Origin: an uncultured Microbacterium sp.
Lineage (GTDB): Bacteria; Actinomycetota; Actinomycetes; Actinomycetales; Microbacteriaceae
Reading direction: 5' to 3'
Assembly (NCBI GenBank): GCA_937926065.1
Contig: CALANM010000017.1
Coordinates: 1 to 13,980 of the forward strand
DNA: 13,980 nucleotides
The notes under the pieces are model-generated. The model was not told the DNA's origin. It saw only the letters and a program-made list of their open reading frames with translations, and did not search any database. Shown here piece after piece: positions 7,022 to 13,802 of the stretch (position 1 is the stretch's first letter; each line of letters begins with the position of its first letter). The position numbers and the translations under genes were made by a program.

Positions 7022-7074
7022 GGAAGCGTGTGCTCCCACAGCGCAGTGGGGCGAGCAGTGGCTCGCACACTTCC
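7022..7074 (+). ncRNA. Predicted three-way-junction RNA structure in the whiB1 leader
   Basis: Stem P1 pairs GGAAG (7022-7026) plus TGTGC (7029-7033) with GCACACTTCC (7065-7074), leaving a 2-nt CG bulge. Inside it lie two adjacent hairpins: P2 TCCCAC/GTGGGG (7034-7039 with 7046-7051, one U-G pair, loop AGCGCA) and P3 CGAGC/GCTCG (7052-7056 with 7061-7065, loop AGTG). The three stems abut with essentially no unpaired junction bases; G7065 can belong to P1 or P3. It ends 67 nt before the whiB1 start. It could be a cis-regulatory RNA, or the repeats could be DNA operators. Confidence 0.45.
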
Positions 7075-7141
7075 AGGGTAATCGACGTCACCGCGACGCT
7101 GCCCGCCCGATTTCTCATCCCGCATCAAGGAGCACTTCACC

Positions 7142-7390
7142 ATGGATTGGCGCGACAAAGCCGCCTGCCTGACCGTTGACCCCGAGCTGTTCTTCCCCGT
7201 GGGGAACACCGGCCCGGCGGTCGATCAGATCGAGAAGGCGAAGGCGGTCTGCGCCCGCTGCACCGTCACGGAGATCTGCCTGCAGTACGCCCTCGAGTCC
7301 GGCCAGGACTCGGGCGTGTGGGGCGGACTCTCCGAAGACGAGCGCCGCGCCCTCAAGCGTCGCGCCGCTCGCGCCCGCCGCGCCTCCTGA
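7142..7390 (+). CDS. whiB1: WhiB-family [4Fe-4S] transcriptional regulator, WhiB1/WblE type
   Basis: An 82-residue WhiB protein. The four cluster-binding cysteines are C9, C37, C40 and C46 (C-x27-C-x2-C-x5-C), followed by the GVWGG turn (58-62) and a basic C-terminal tail (RRALKRRAARARRAS) that contacts DNA. The start MDWRDKA and the LFFPVGN segment closely match M. tuberculosis WhiB1, an essential nitric-oxide-sensitive regulator that binds the primary sigma factor. In Actinobacteria WhiB1/WblE-type genes are nearly universal. The ATG at 7142 has AAGGAG 9 nt upstream. The gene is convergent with pdtaS, as in mycobacteria. A long leader with possible RNA structure precedes it. Confidence 0.96.
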   Translation: MDWRDKAACLTVDPELFFPVGNTGPAVDQIEKAKAVCARCTVTEICLQYALESGQDSGVWGGLSEDERRALKRRAARARRAS

Positions 7391-7411
7391 CTCCCCGCCC
7401 GACCGACTGAC

Positions 7412-7430
7412 GCCCCCTTCAGCAAGGGCC
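7412..7430. terminator. Small hairpin between whiB1 and pdtaS
   Basis: CCCTT (7415-7419) pairs with AAGGG (7424-7428) around loop CAGC, with partial extension by neighbouring C and G bases. Its position between the two convergent stop codons fits a weak bidirectional terminator. No U tract. Confidence 0.35.
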
Positions 7431-7432
7431 CG

Positions 7433-8926
7433 TCACGCGGTCTGACGGTCGATATACCTCATCGGGATCTCGATCGTCACCTCGGTGCCCGAGCCGACAA
7501 GCGTGTGCCAGTCGATGGCGCCGCTCAGCTCTCCTTGGATGAGGGTGCGCACGATCTGCGTGCCCAGGCCCTGCCCGACCTGTCCCTCGGGCAGCCCGAC
7601 CCCTGTGTCGCGCACGCGCACGCCCAGGCTCTCGTCGGTGCGCTCAGCGATGATCTCGACTTCGCCCTCGCGGTCGGCGAGGCCGTGCTCGACGGCGTTG
7701 GTCACCAGTTCGGTGAGCGCGAGCGCGAGCGGCGTGGCGTACTCACTGGGCAGCGTGCCGAACGTGCCGGTCTTGAGCGTGCGCGCCCGGGTGTTCGGGG
7801 CCGCGGCGACCTCGGCGACGAGCTTGAGCACACGGTCGAAGACGTCGTCGAAGTCGACGTTCTGCGTGAGACCCTCCGAGAGCGTGTCGTGCACGACGGC
7901 GATCGCCGACACGCGACGCATCGCCTGCGTGAGGGCATCACGCGCCTCGTCTGACCGGGTGCGCCGTGCCTGGATGCGCAGGAGCGACGCGACGGTCTGG
8001 AGGTTGTTCTTGACGCGATGGTGGATCTCGCGGATCGTCGCGTCCTTGGTGATGAGCTCCTGCTCCTGATGCCGGATCTCCGTCACGTCGCGGCACAGCA
8101 CGATGGCGCCGATGCGGGTGCCGTGGTCCTTCAGCGGGATGGTGCGCAGCGACACCGTCACTCCGCGCGCCTCCAGATCGGCCCGCCAGGGGGCACGGCC
8201 CGCGATGACGATGGGCAGCGACTCGTCGAACTGCCGGGAGGCCGGGAGGAGCTGGGTCGCGACCTCGATGAGAGGCTCGCCCTCGAGCTCGTCGTCGAAA
8301 CCGAGACGGTTGAACGCCGACAGGGCATTGGGGCTCGCGAAGGTGGTGACGCCGTCGACGTCGATGCGGATGAGCCCGTCGGACGCGCGCGGTGCGCCAC
8401 GGCGCGGCGAGGTGGGAGCCGACATGTCGGGGAAGTCGCCCGACGCGATCATGCCGAAAAGGTCGTCTGCGCAGTCGTTGAAGGTGATCTGCTGGCGGGA
8501 CGGCGTGCGCGCCTCCCCCAGGTTGGTATGGCGCGTCAGCACGCCGATGACCGTCGCCGGCGAATCGGCTGTCGCACGCTCACGGACGATCGGCACGGCG
8601 CGCACGCGAGTGGGCGTCTCCTCGAACCAGTCCGGCGATGCCGAGTCGACGATGCGCAGCTGCGTGAAGGCGTCGCGTACCTGCGTGCGCCACTGCGGAC
8701 GGACGCGGTCGCCGACGATGTCGCGGTAGAACAGCGTGGCCGCACCCGAAGGGCGGGTGTGCGCCACGGCGATGAAGGAATCGTCGCTCGTCGGCACCCA
8801 GATCACGATGTCCGCGAAAGCGAGGTCGGCAAGGAGCTGCCCATCGCCTGCCAGCCGGTGCAGCCACTCCACGTCCGCCTCACTGGAACGGCCCTGGGCA
8901 TAAACGAGATCGCTGAGCGTCGACAC
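7433..8926 (-). CDS. pdtaS: PdtaS-type cytosolic sensor histidine kinase (HisKA_2)
   Basis: A 497-residue soluble histidine kinase with no membrane segment. An N-terminal GAF domain (about 1-160) is followed by a PAS-like domain (about 183-285), a HisKA_2 dimerisation segment with EIHHRVKNNLQT (H302/H303, the phosphoacceptor), and an HATPase_c domain with the N box at N410 (ELVTNAVEHG), DTGVGLP (440-446) and GQGLGTQIV (451-459). M. tuberculosis PdtaS (501 residues, MSTL... start) is the evident counterpart; it phosphorylates the RNA-binding ANTAR regulator PdtaR, which is not in this window. GTG 8926 is chosen because it gives the family start MSTLSDL and has TAGCCT 7 nt upstream; ATG 8944 would add six residues. 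The frame runs open to 9919 antisense-like within the upstream gene, which is not coding. It begins 20 bp after the ATPase gene. Confidence 0.93.
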   Translation of the reverse strand: MSTLSDLVYAQGRSSEADVEWLHRLAGDGQLLADLAFADIVIWVPTSDDSFIAVAHTRPSGAATLFYRDIVGDRVRPQWRTQVRDAFTQLRIVDSASPDWFEETPTRVRAVPIVRERATADSPATVIGVLTRHTNLGEARTPSRQQITFNDCADDLFGMIASGDFPDMSAPTSPRRGAPRASDGLIRIDVDGVTTFASPNALSAFNRLGFDDELEGEPLIEVATQLLPASRQFDESLPIVIAGRAPWRADLEARGVTVSLRTIPLKDHGTRIGAIVLCRDVTEIRHQEQELITKDATIREIHHRVKNNLQTVASLLRIQARRTRSDEARDALTQAMRRVSAIAVVHDTLSEGLTQNVDFDDVFDRVLKLVAEVAAAPNTRARTLKTGTFGTLPSEYATPLALALTELVTNAVEHGLADREGEVEIIAERTDESLGVRVRDTGVGLPEGQVGQGLGTQIVRTLIQGELSGAIDWHTLVGSGTEVTIEIPMRYIDRQTA

Positions 8927-8933
8927 GCCTTCC

Positions 8934-8939
8934 AGGCTA
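8934..8939 (-). promoter_or_regulatory. Candidate -10 box (TAGCCT) of pdtaS
   Basis: On the minus strand TAGCCT ends 7 nt before GTG 8926, matching the leaderless pattern seen elsewhere in the window. It would allow pdtaS to be transcribed separately from the upstream ATPase gene, and it supports the GTG start. Confidence 0.4.
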
Positions 8940-8946
8940 CCCATCC

Positions 8947-10182
8947 TCACGCGGCCCGAATGCCGCGGCGCCGCCGGCCCTGTCGACGAGGCAGATCGTC
9001 TGATCGCTCCCCCGCGCCGATCGCCTCCCGCGCGAACCGCCGGACAGCGCCGGCGAGCGACGAGCGACCGCCCTCGGCAAGCGGCTGAGCGCGAAGGAGC
9101 GCGGCATCGGCTGCGCGGGGCTCGAAGGGCGCGAACCACACCTGGCGCACCCCGGCGTAGCGCTCGAGGGTGCGCCGCACCTGTCCCCGCGGGTCGACGC
9201 CGAGCACGCCGCCGCGGGTCTTGTTGACGAGCACATGCACCATCGCCCGTCCGGCCGCCGCCCGCAGGTCGGGATATTCGCGCACGAAACGCGAGATGCC
9301 GATCGGATCGGCCGCCGCGACGGCCACGACGACGTCCGCCATTCCCACCGCCGCGAGGGAGGCGGCGTTGCGACGGTGCCCGTCCAGGTCGCTCACGATC
9401 TCCTCGTCGGCCTCCAGGGACGCCGCCACATCGACGACCGTCACGTCGACCCAGTCGCGGCACATGTCGAGTGCGGCCTTCACGCGCGCTCCGCTGAGCT
9501 CGGGCCAGCGCGCCGGTCGATTGATGCCGGCGAGCACCGACATGCCGTGGAGCTGCTGCGCGACGCGCGCGAGTTCCGCGACCGTCAGCCCGCCGCGGTC
9601 GGCTTGACGGCACACGGTCGCGAAACCGGGGCCATCGTCGGCCGCGCCGGTCGCAAGGGCGATCGACGGGGCGTGCGTGTCGGCATCGGCGAGCGCGACG
9701 CGGCATCCCTCGCGTGCGAGTGCCGCACCGATCCCGATCGCCACGGTCGACCGCCCCGGTGCTCCGGCGGGCCCCCACACCGTCACGACGCGGCCACGCG
9801 GGCGCTCTGGGGCCTCGGAGGGAGGCCGAGAGGCGGTGATCTCGCGCGCCGGAGCTCTCATCGAGACCGTCTGCAGGCCGAAGGAGGCTGCGAGACGCTC
9901 GTCGTCGTCGCGGGCGCACCGCACGACGATCCGCACACCGAGACCGTCGCAGGTGGCCACCAGGTCAGCGGTGACGGCGTCGCGCGCGGCGTCGACGACG
10001 AGCAGATCCGCCTCGGCCAGCAGCTCCAGCAGCTCGGCGGCGAGCGCGTCGTCGGCGACCGCGGCCGCGGCTTCGGCAGGTGCCGACCGGGGAACGATCG
10101 CCATGACCTGCACTCCCTCGGTCCGGAGATCGTCGGCGATGTCTCGGCAGGGACCACGGCCCGCGATGACGGCGCGCATCAT
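8947..10182 (-). CDS. ParA/CpaE-like P-loop ATPase with degenerate Walker A
   Basis: A 411-residue protein. Residues 1-125 resemble a receiver-like or CpaE N-terminal domain without an obvious phosphorylation motif, and about 130-390 form a ParA/MinD-type ATPase fold. Its P-loop reads GPAGAPGRST (137-146): both the signature lysine and the P-loop lysine of the deviant Walker A motif (KGGxGKS/T) are replaced, by Ala and Arg. The Walker A' aspartate region is ADADTHAPS (165-173), Walker B is VTVVDVA (247-253), and VNKTR (319-323) matches the base-recognition strand. The C-terminal tail is very Arg-rich. Relatives accompany Flp/Tad pilus genes or are labelled Soj/ParA-related near pdtaS in mycobacteria. 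ATG 10182 overlaps the SAF gene stop as ATGA. The role is unknown; a membrane-associated partner of the SAF protein is a guess. Confidence 0.82.
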   Translation of the reverse strand: MMRAVIAGRGPCRDIADDLRTEGVQVMAIVPRSAPAEAAAAVADDALAAELLELLAEADLLVVDAARDAVTADLVATCDGLGVRIVVRCARDDDERLAASFGLQTVSMRAPAREITASRPPSEAPERPRGRVVTVWGPAGAPGRSTVAIGIGAALAREGCRVALADADTHAPSIALATGAADDGPGFATVCRQADRGGLTVAELARVAQQLHGMSVLAGINRPARWPELSGARVKAALDMCRDWVDVTVVDVAASLEADEEIVSDLDGHRRNAASLAAVGMADVVVAVAAADPIGISRFVREYPDLRAAAGRAMVHVLVNKTRGGVLGVDPRGQVRRTLERYAGVRQVWFAPFEPRAADAALLRAQPLAEGGRSSLAGAVRRFAREAIGAGERSDDLPRRQGRRRRGIRAA

Positions 10183-10799
10183 CGCACCGTCGCCGGAATG
10201 ACCGACAGCCTCGCCCCGTCGGCGAGCGCCCCGAGCACAGCGACGACGTCTGCCCGAGCGATGACGACTTCGATCGCCGTCGCGGAGCCGCCCATGACCC
10301 GGTCCGACCGCGAGACCGAGCGCACCGCTGCGTCGGCTGCCAGCACCCGCGGCTTCGCGAAGCCGCCGTCCTTTGACGGCGGCGCGGCCCACACGTCGAC
10401 GGCGGTGCCGACGTCGACGACCGCCGGCACGTGGTCGTCGACGACGACCACGACTGTCGTCGTGAGCGCGGCAGCTGCGGGACCGAGCGCGGCCACGGGC
10501 ACGAGCTCCCCTTCGTCGATCGTGCGCCGCGCGACCGTGTCCGGCTCCAGCGCACCGGGCGCGAGGTAGGCGTCGGCCGTCAGCCCCAGCGACACATCGA
10601 CAAGCGCCAGGTCGTCGAGCGTCACCGCCTGCCCTGCGACGATCGTGTGGACCGCGAAGTACGCAGGGGCGGTCTGCCGCGCCGCGGCCACGACCGCCGC
10701 GACGCCGGCGATGGAGCCGATGATGAGGACGACGCCCAGGATGAACCGCGCATCGGCCCAGAATCCTCGGGGCCGCGGTCGAGCATCCGCTGTGATCAT
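10179..10799 (-). CDS. SAF-domain membrane-anchored protein (CpaB/RcpC-like)
   Basis: A 206-residue protein with one N-terminal membrane helix (about 19-41: ILGVVLIIGSIAGVAAVVAA) and then an extracytoplasmic SAF domain (about 45-105; typical pieces are YFAVHTIVAGQAVTLDDL and ARRTIDEGELVPVAAL). The C-terminal half is a second beta-rich region (VVVVVDDHVPAVVDVGTAVDVWA). SAF proteins include pilus-assembly CpaB/RcpC and flagellar FlgA. No tad or flp genes are present here, so pilus assembly is not supported by context. ATG 10799 is chosen because it gives a short cytoplasmic tail before the helix; its Shine-Dalgarno sequence is weak. It is the first gene of a probable SAF-ATPase-pdtaS unit and is divergent from the HTH gene. 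Confidence 0.8.
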   Translation of the reverse strand: MITADARPRPRGFWADARFILGVVLIIGSIAGVAAVVAAARQTAPAYFAVHTIVAGQAVTLDDLALVDVSLGLTADAYLAPGALEPDTVARRTIDEGELVPVAALGPAAAALTTTVVVVVDDHVPAVVDVGTAVDVWAAPPSKDGGFAKPRVLAADAAVRSVSRSDRVMGGSATAIEVVIARADVVAVLGALADGARLSVIPATVR

Positions 10800-10939
10800 G
10801 ACGCCATCGTCATCCGTAGGCGTTCGCGCGCGTGTGGCCTGTCCACAGCGCACCGGAGCGCACGGTTTCACACGTCGGCTTTTATGCGCGAATATTCACA
10901 GGAGCGCTTGGGCCCCTGCCGCTGAGCGGCCCGGCGGCG

Positions 10940-10945
10940 GATAAT
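10940..10945 (+). promoter_or_regulatory. Candidate -10 box (GATAAT) of the HTH gene
   Basis: GATAAT, one base from the TATAAT consensus, ends exactly 6 nt before ATG 10952. The intervening CGGAGC could also serve as a very close Shine-Dalgarno sequence. A leaderless transcript is likely; no -35 is obvious. Confidence 0.5.
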
Positions 10946-10951
10946 CGGAGC

Positions 10952-11233
10952 ATGCCCGAGCCTCACCCCTCGCAAGCACCGCTGATGACGGCGGAACAGG
11001 TCGCCGAGTCACTGGCGATCGATGTCGAGGAGGTCGTCGCGCTGATCCTCGACGGCCGGCTGGCGGGCACCCGAGTAGGAAACCCGCCCCGGTGGCGCGT
11101 CACCGCGGACAGCGTCGAGGCCTACCTCGACGATGCCGCCGAAGAGGCGCGTCGCATGGCCCTGTGGCGCGAGTCGAACGCCGCGAGCTTTCCTGAGCTC
11201 TGGGGCCGTGGCCACATCCGGCACGGCGACTGA
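10952..11233 (+). CDS. Small helix-turn-helix (excisionase/MerR-type) DNA-binding protein
   Basis: A 93-residue protein. Residues about 12-57 form a winged HTH_17/excisionase-type domain: MTAEQVAESLAIDVEEVVALI, then the wing GRLAGTRVGNPPRWRVTADSVEAYL. The rest is an acidic then aromatic tail (AEEARRMALWRESNAASF...). This domain occurs in phage excisionases and also in many stand-alone actinobacterial regulators. No integrase or attachment site is nearby, so this is more likely a host regulator. ATG 10952 fits the -10 box 6 nt upstream; Met12 is a less likely alternative. It is divergent from the SAF gene across about 150 bp and convergent with the next gene, and could regulate its divergent neighbour, but nothing shows this directly. 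Confidence 0.8.
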   Translation: MPEPHPSQAPLMTAEQVAESLAIDVEEVVALILDGRLAGTRVGNPPRWRVTADSVEAYLDDAAEEARRMALWRESNAASFPELWGRGHIRHGD

Positions 11234-11266
11234 CGTCGTCGACGCCCTTCGCGATCGGGACCGGGC

Positions 11267-11857
11267 TCAGCGACCCGCCACGTGAGCGTCTGGGCGCAGC
11301 CAGACGATGGCGGCGAGCGCGACGAGCCGGTGTCCGTGCACGGCGCCGGCGCGCCGGAAAGCCGCGGCGTCGTGGAGTGCGAGGTCGAGGTGGTCGGCAC
11401 CGACCCGATCGATCGTCCCTGTGAGCAGGCGACTGCCGCGCACCTGCACCGAGACCGGCACGCGACGTCGTGCGAGGTCGCGCATGACCATCGCCCAGAG
11501 CATCCGCGCTCCCCCGCTCGACGTCGCATCGCGGAGGCTGTCACGAACCTCGGCCTGTGCCAGGCCGACCGCGACGAGGGACGCGAACGGCACCAGCCAC
11601 AGCCCGCATGGCGACGCCTCGTCGGCGATCGCCAGCCAGTCTGCGCCCACGGCGCGGAGGCGCCCCGCGAGAGTCGTGCCGTCGATGAGCGCGACGGATG
11701 CCGGGCGCTGCGCCTCGCACAGGGCGCGGAGTCGTTCCGACAAGGGGGTGTGTGCGCCCCGCAGCCGGTGATCGTCACGCCCAGGACCGGCACGATCGGG
11801 ATCCTTCACGACGTCGACCCGGGACCCGAGGTCTTCCAAGAAAGTGTCCCAGCGCAC
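11267..11857 (-). CDS. Uncharacterised protein with an internal duplication (possible Sm-like folds)
   Basis: A 196-residue protein found, in my recollection, in Microbacteriaceae as a hypothetical protein with a start like MRWD. Two similar segments are visible: GTTLAGRLRAVGADWLAIAD (61-80 region) and GSRLLTGTIDRVGADHLDLAL (141-161), each followed by a hydrophobic strand (WLVPFASLVAVGL; HRLVALAAIVWLR). The pattern L-x-G-x-(L/I)-x-x-V-G-A-D-x-L recalls Sm/LSm-like or other small beta-barrel domains, but this is inference. No membrane helix, signal peptide or catalytic motif is seen. The start is GTG 11857 (MRWDTFLEDL), supported by TACGCT 6 nt upstream; the frame stays open to 11923. It is divergent from the Rv3235-like gene and convergent with the HTH gene. 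Confidence 0.72.
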   Translation of the reverse strand: MRWDTFLEDLGSRVDVVKDPDRAGPGRDDHRLRGAHTPLSERLRALCEAQRPASVALIDGTTLAGRLRAVGADWLAIADEASPCGLWLVPFASLVAVGLAQAEVRDSLRDATSSGGARMLWAMVMRDLARRRVPVSVQVRGSRLLTGTIDRVGADHLDLALHDAAAFRRAGAVHGHRLVALAAIVWLRPDAHVAGR

Positions 11858-11863
11858 CCGCCG

Positions 11864-11869
11864 AGCGTA
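11864..11869 (-). promoter_or_regulatory. Candidate -10 box (TACGCT) of the 11267-11857 gene
   Basis: On the minus strand TACGCT fits TANNNT and ends 6 nt before GTG 11857, with only CGGCGG between. A leaderless mRNA is suggested, and the box decides the GTG start over upstream alternatives. Confidence 0.45.
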
Positions 11870-11982
11870 GACGATGCTGCGCTCTCGACCACGGCTCTCC
11901 ACAGATGAGAGGACTCTCATCAAGCGGCGGAAACGCCTGTGCTCTACTCATGCGGATGTACCCGCCTGAAGGAGGCTTCAGC

Positions 11983-12450
11983 ATGTCGACCGCGTCGCAC
12001 GGAGGCTTGTCCACACCCGAACCGTCAATACCGGGGGGTCGCCGTCGGCGCATCGGAAACGCCCGCGAGATCGAGGAGTTCTTCGCCCCGCAACGCACCT
12101 CGTCGGCCGATCTGCCGCCGCCCGAGCCGCTGCTGCGCAATCTGACGGTCGGTGTGATCGAGGTGCTCGCCGGCGTGCGCGAGGCCGAGCAGCTGGCACG
12201 CTGGCTCGACGAGGACGCGTTCCGCGCTCTCGTCACGCGCGCGAACCTCTCGAAGCGCGCCCGCAGCGCGCGCGGCGTCCCCGTCGTGCGCCCGACGCAT
12301 CGCGTCATGACGGTGCGCCACTCCAGCCCCGCCGACGGCGTCGTCGAGGCGGTGACCGTCGTCGCCGGGCCGGCGCGCACGCGCGCCCTGGCCGTCCGCC
12401 TGGAAGGCTGGGACGGCCGCTGGCGGGCCACCTCGCTCGCGCTCCTGTGA
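11983..12450 (+). CDS. Rv3235-family protein (DUF6459-like)
   Basis: A 155-residue protein of the actinobacterial Rv3235 family. After a disordered Pro/Arg-rich N-terminus (1-48), a helical segment (PLLRNLTVGVIEVLAGVREAEQLARWLDEDAFRALV, 49-84) is followed by a basic stretch (SKRARSARG) and a beta-rich half ending RLEGWDGRWRATSLALL. In this family the C-terminal strands form a small NTF2-like or barrel fold; its function is not known. In many Actinobacteria it lies beside secA, consistent with the probable secA end at the right edge of this window. ATG 11983 has an excellent AAGGAGG about 7 nt upstream. The frame is open further left, but that part lies antisense to the neighbouring gene. Confidence 0.82.
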   Translation: MSTASHGGLSTPEPSIPGGRRRRIGNAREIEEFFAPQRTSSADLPPPEPLLRNLTVGVIEVLAGVREAEQLARWLDEDAFRALVTRANLSKRARSARGVPVVRPTHRVMTVRHSSPADGVVEAVTVVAGPARTRALAVRLEGWDGRWRATSLALL

Positions 12451-12500
12451 CCGCGCAGCTGCCCGCGGCGCTCACCTCACGGCTTTGCCACTCGCCCCCG

Positions 12501-13724
12501 TCACTGACGGTATGACGAAAGGAAGTTGCCGAGCCGCTCGATCGCCTCTGACAGGACCCGCGCCTCCGGGAGGGTGACGATTCGCAGGTGATCCGGCGTC
12601 GGCCAGTTGAATCCGGTTCCCTGCACGAGCAGCACGTGCTCGGCAACCAGGAAGTCGTACACGAACTTCGCGTCGTCGTGGATCTCGTAGACGTTCGGGT
12701 CGAGGCGAGGGAACGCGTACAGAGCGCCCTGAGGCTTGTGGCACGTGACGCCGGGAATCGCCGTGAGACCCTCCCACGCGGCATCCCGCTGCTCGTGAAG
12801 GCGACCCGACGGGGCGATGAGCGCGTTGATCGACTGCACGCCCGACAGCGCCGCCTGCACCGCATGCTGCGCCGGCACGTTGGGGCACAGACGCGTGGAA
12901 GCGAGCAGCTGGATGCCTTCGAGGAACCCGGCGGCATGCTCCTTGGGGCCCGTGATGACCATCCACCCGGAACGGTAGCCGGCGACACGGTAGGTCTTCG
13001 ACAGCCCGTTGAACGTGAGGCAGAGCAGGTCGGGAGCGAGCGTCGCGAGAGGGATGTGCTGCGACTCGTCATAGAGGATGCGGTCGTAGATCTCGTCGCT
13101 CAGCAGCAGGAGCTCGTGCTCGCGCGCGAGCTCGACGATGCCGGTGAGGGTCTCGCGAGAGTAGACGGCGCCCGTCGGGTTGTTCGGGTTGATCACGACG
13201 ATCGCCTTCGTGCGCGGCGTGATCTTCTCCCGGATGTCGTCGAGGTCCGGCTGCCACCCGTTCTCAGAATCGCAGCGATAGTGCACCGGCGTACCGTCGG
13301 CAAGGCTCGTCATCGCGGTCCACAGCGGGTAGTCCGGCGCAGGGATGAGCACTTCGTCGCCCTCGTCGAGGAGAGCCTGCATCGTCATCGTGATGAGCTC
13401 GGAGACGCCGTTGCCCAGGTACACGTGATCGGGGTCGAAGGTCGGAAAGCCCTCGATCTGCTCGTAGCGTGACACGATCGCGCGCCGGGCCGACATGATG
13501 CCGCGGCTGTCGCTGTAGCCGTGGGCGTGCGGGATCGCCTCGATCATGTCGCGGACGATCTGGTAGGGCGCCTCGAACCCGAACGTGGCCGGGTTGCCCG
13601 TGTTGAGCTTGAGAATGGTGTGGCCGTCGGCCTCGAGACGGTCGGCCTCCACCAGTGCGGCCCCGCGGATCTCGTAGAGGACGTCCTTCAGCTTCGACGA
13701 TTGATCCAGGATGCGGGGTGTCAT
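12501..13724 (-). CDS. alaA: PLP-dependent aminotransferase, AlaA-like (glutamate-pyruvate type)
   Basis: A 407-residue class I/II fold-type I aminotransferase in the AlaA/YfbQ group, which makes alanine from pyruvate with glutamate as amino donor. The catalytic lysine is K243 in NGLSKTYRVAGYRSGW. NPNNPTG is at 179-185 (N183 contacts the cofactor), D210 and Y213 (SDEIYDRI) bind the pyridine ring, and R381 (DHLRIVTLP) binds the substrate carboxylate. LNTGNPATFGF (40-50) and the H-x-Y-SDSRGI segment (68-76) are typical of this subgroup. Length agrees with AlaA (about 405). ATG 13724 is supported by TATCCT 6 nt upstream; the frame is open to 13778. The exact amino acid preference is inferred from family resemblance. 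It forms a single-gene unit between two non-coding gaps. Confidence 0.9.
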   Translation of the reverse strand: MTPRILDQSSKLKDVLYEIRGAALVEADRLEADGHTILKLNTGNPATFGFEAPYQIVRDMIEAIPHAHGYSDSRGIMSARRAIVSRYEQIEGFPTFDPDHVYLGNGVSELITMTMQALLDEGDEVLIPAPDYPLWTAMTSLADGTPVHYRCDSENGWQPDLDDIREKITPRTKAIVVINPNNPTGAVYSRETLTGIVELAREHELLLLSDEIYDRILYDESQHIPLATLAPDLLCLTFNGLSKTYRVAGYRSGWMVITGPKEHAAGFLEGIQLLASTRLCPNVPAQHAVQAALSGVQSINALIAPSGRLHEQRDAAWEGLTAIPGVTCHKPQGALYAFPRLDPNVYEIHDDAKFVYDFLVAEHVLLVQGTGFNWPTPDHLRIVTLPEARVLSEAIERLGNFLSSYRQ

Positions 13725-13730
13725 CCGTTC

Positions 13731-13736
13731 AGGATA
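13731..13736 (-). promoter_or_regulatory. Candidate -10 box (TATCCT) of the aminotransferase gene
   Basis: On the minus strand TATCCT ends 6 nt before ATG 13724. A TTGGCA resembling a -35 lies upstream (13757-13752), but the spacer is only 15 nt. Leaderless transcription is suggested. Confidence 0.5.
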
Positions 13737-13802
13737 TCTCCGCCCATGCCGTGCCAATGGACGACCCGTGGCCCGCACGTGGCCGCTGCCGCCCGCAGGC
13801 GA

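Larger units (their letters stand above)
6863..7141. other. 279-bp intergenic leader region upstream of whiB1
   Basis: No convincing ORF. It holds the ribosome binding site of the membrane-protein gene at its left end, a small hairpin (CCCTC 6934-6938 with GAGGG 6945-6949), a weak SigR-like match at 6959-6983, and a three-way-junction fold at 7022-7074. The region is visibly richer in A/T than its surroundings between about 6930 and 7000, as expected for promoter DNA. A long 5' untranslated leader for whiB1 is likely. Confidence 0.6.

Noticed and set aside
7029..7040. TGTG-N4-CACA as a CRP site controlling whiB1, as known in mycobacteria
   Set aside because: The spacing is 4 nt instead of the 8 nt between TGTG and CACA in CRP sites; the bases are better explained by the hairpin structure.
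8944..9919. Upstream extension of the pdtaS frame to 828 residues
   Set aside because: The extension is Arg-rich with no domain and overlaps the ParA-like gene on the same strand; the family start is MSTL at 8926.
10195..10220. GGAAT-N18-GTC on the + strand as another SigR promoter
   Set aside because: The -10 is GTC rather than GTT, and it lies within coding DNA and reads antisense into the SAF gene with no target in that direction.
10179..10799. SAF protein as evidence of a Tad pilus locus
   Set aside because: No tadA, tadB/C, flp pilin or prepilin peptidase genes are in the window.
10952..11233. HTH protein as a phage excisionase marking a mobile element
   Set aside because: No integrase, attachment repeat, tRNA target or composition shift nearby; such HTH domains are common in host genes.
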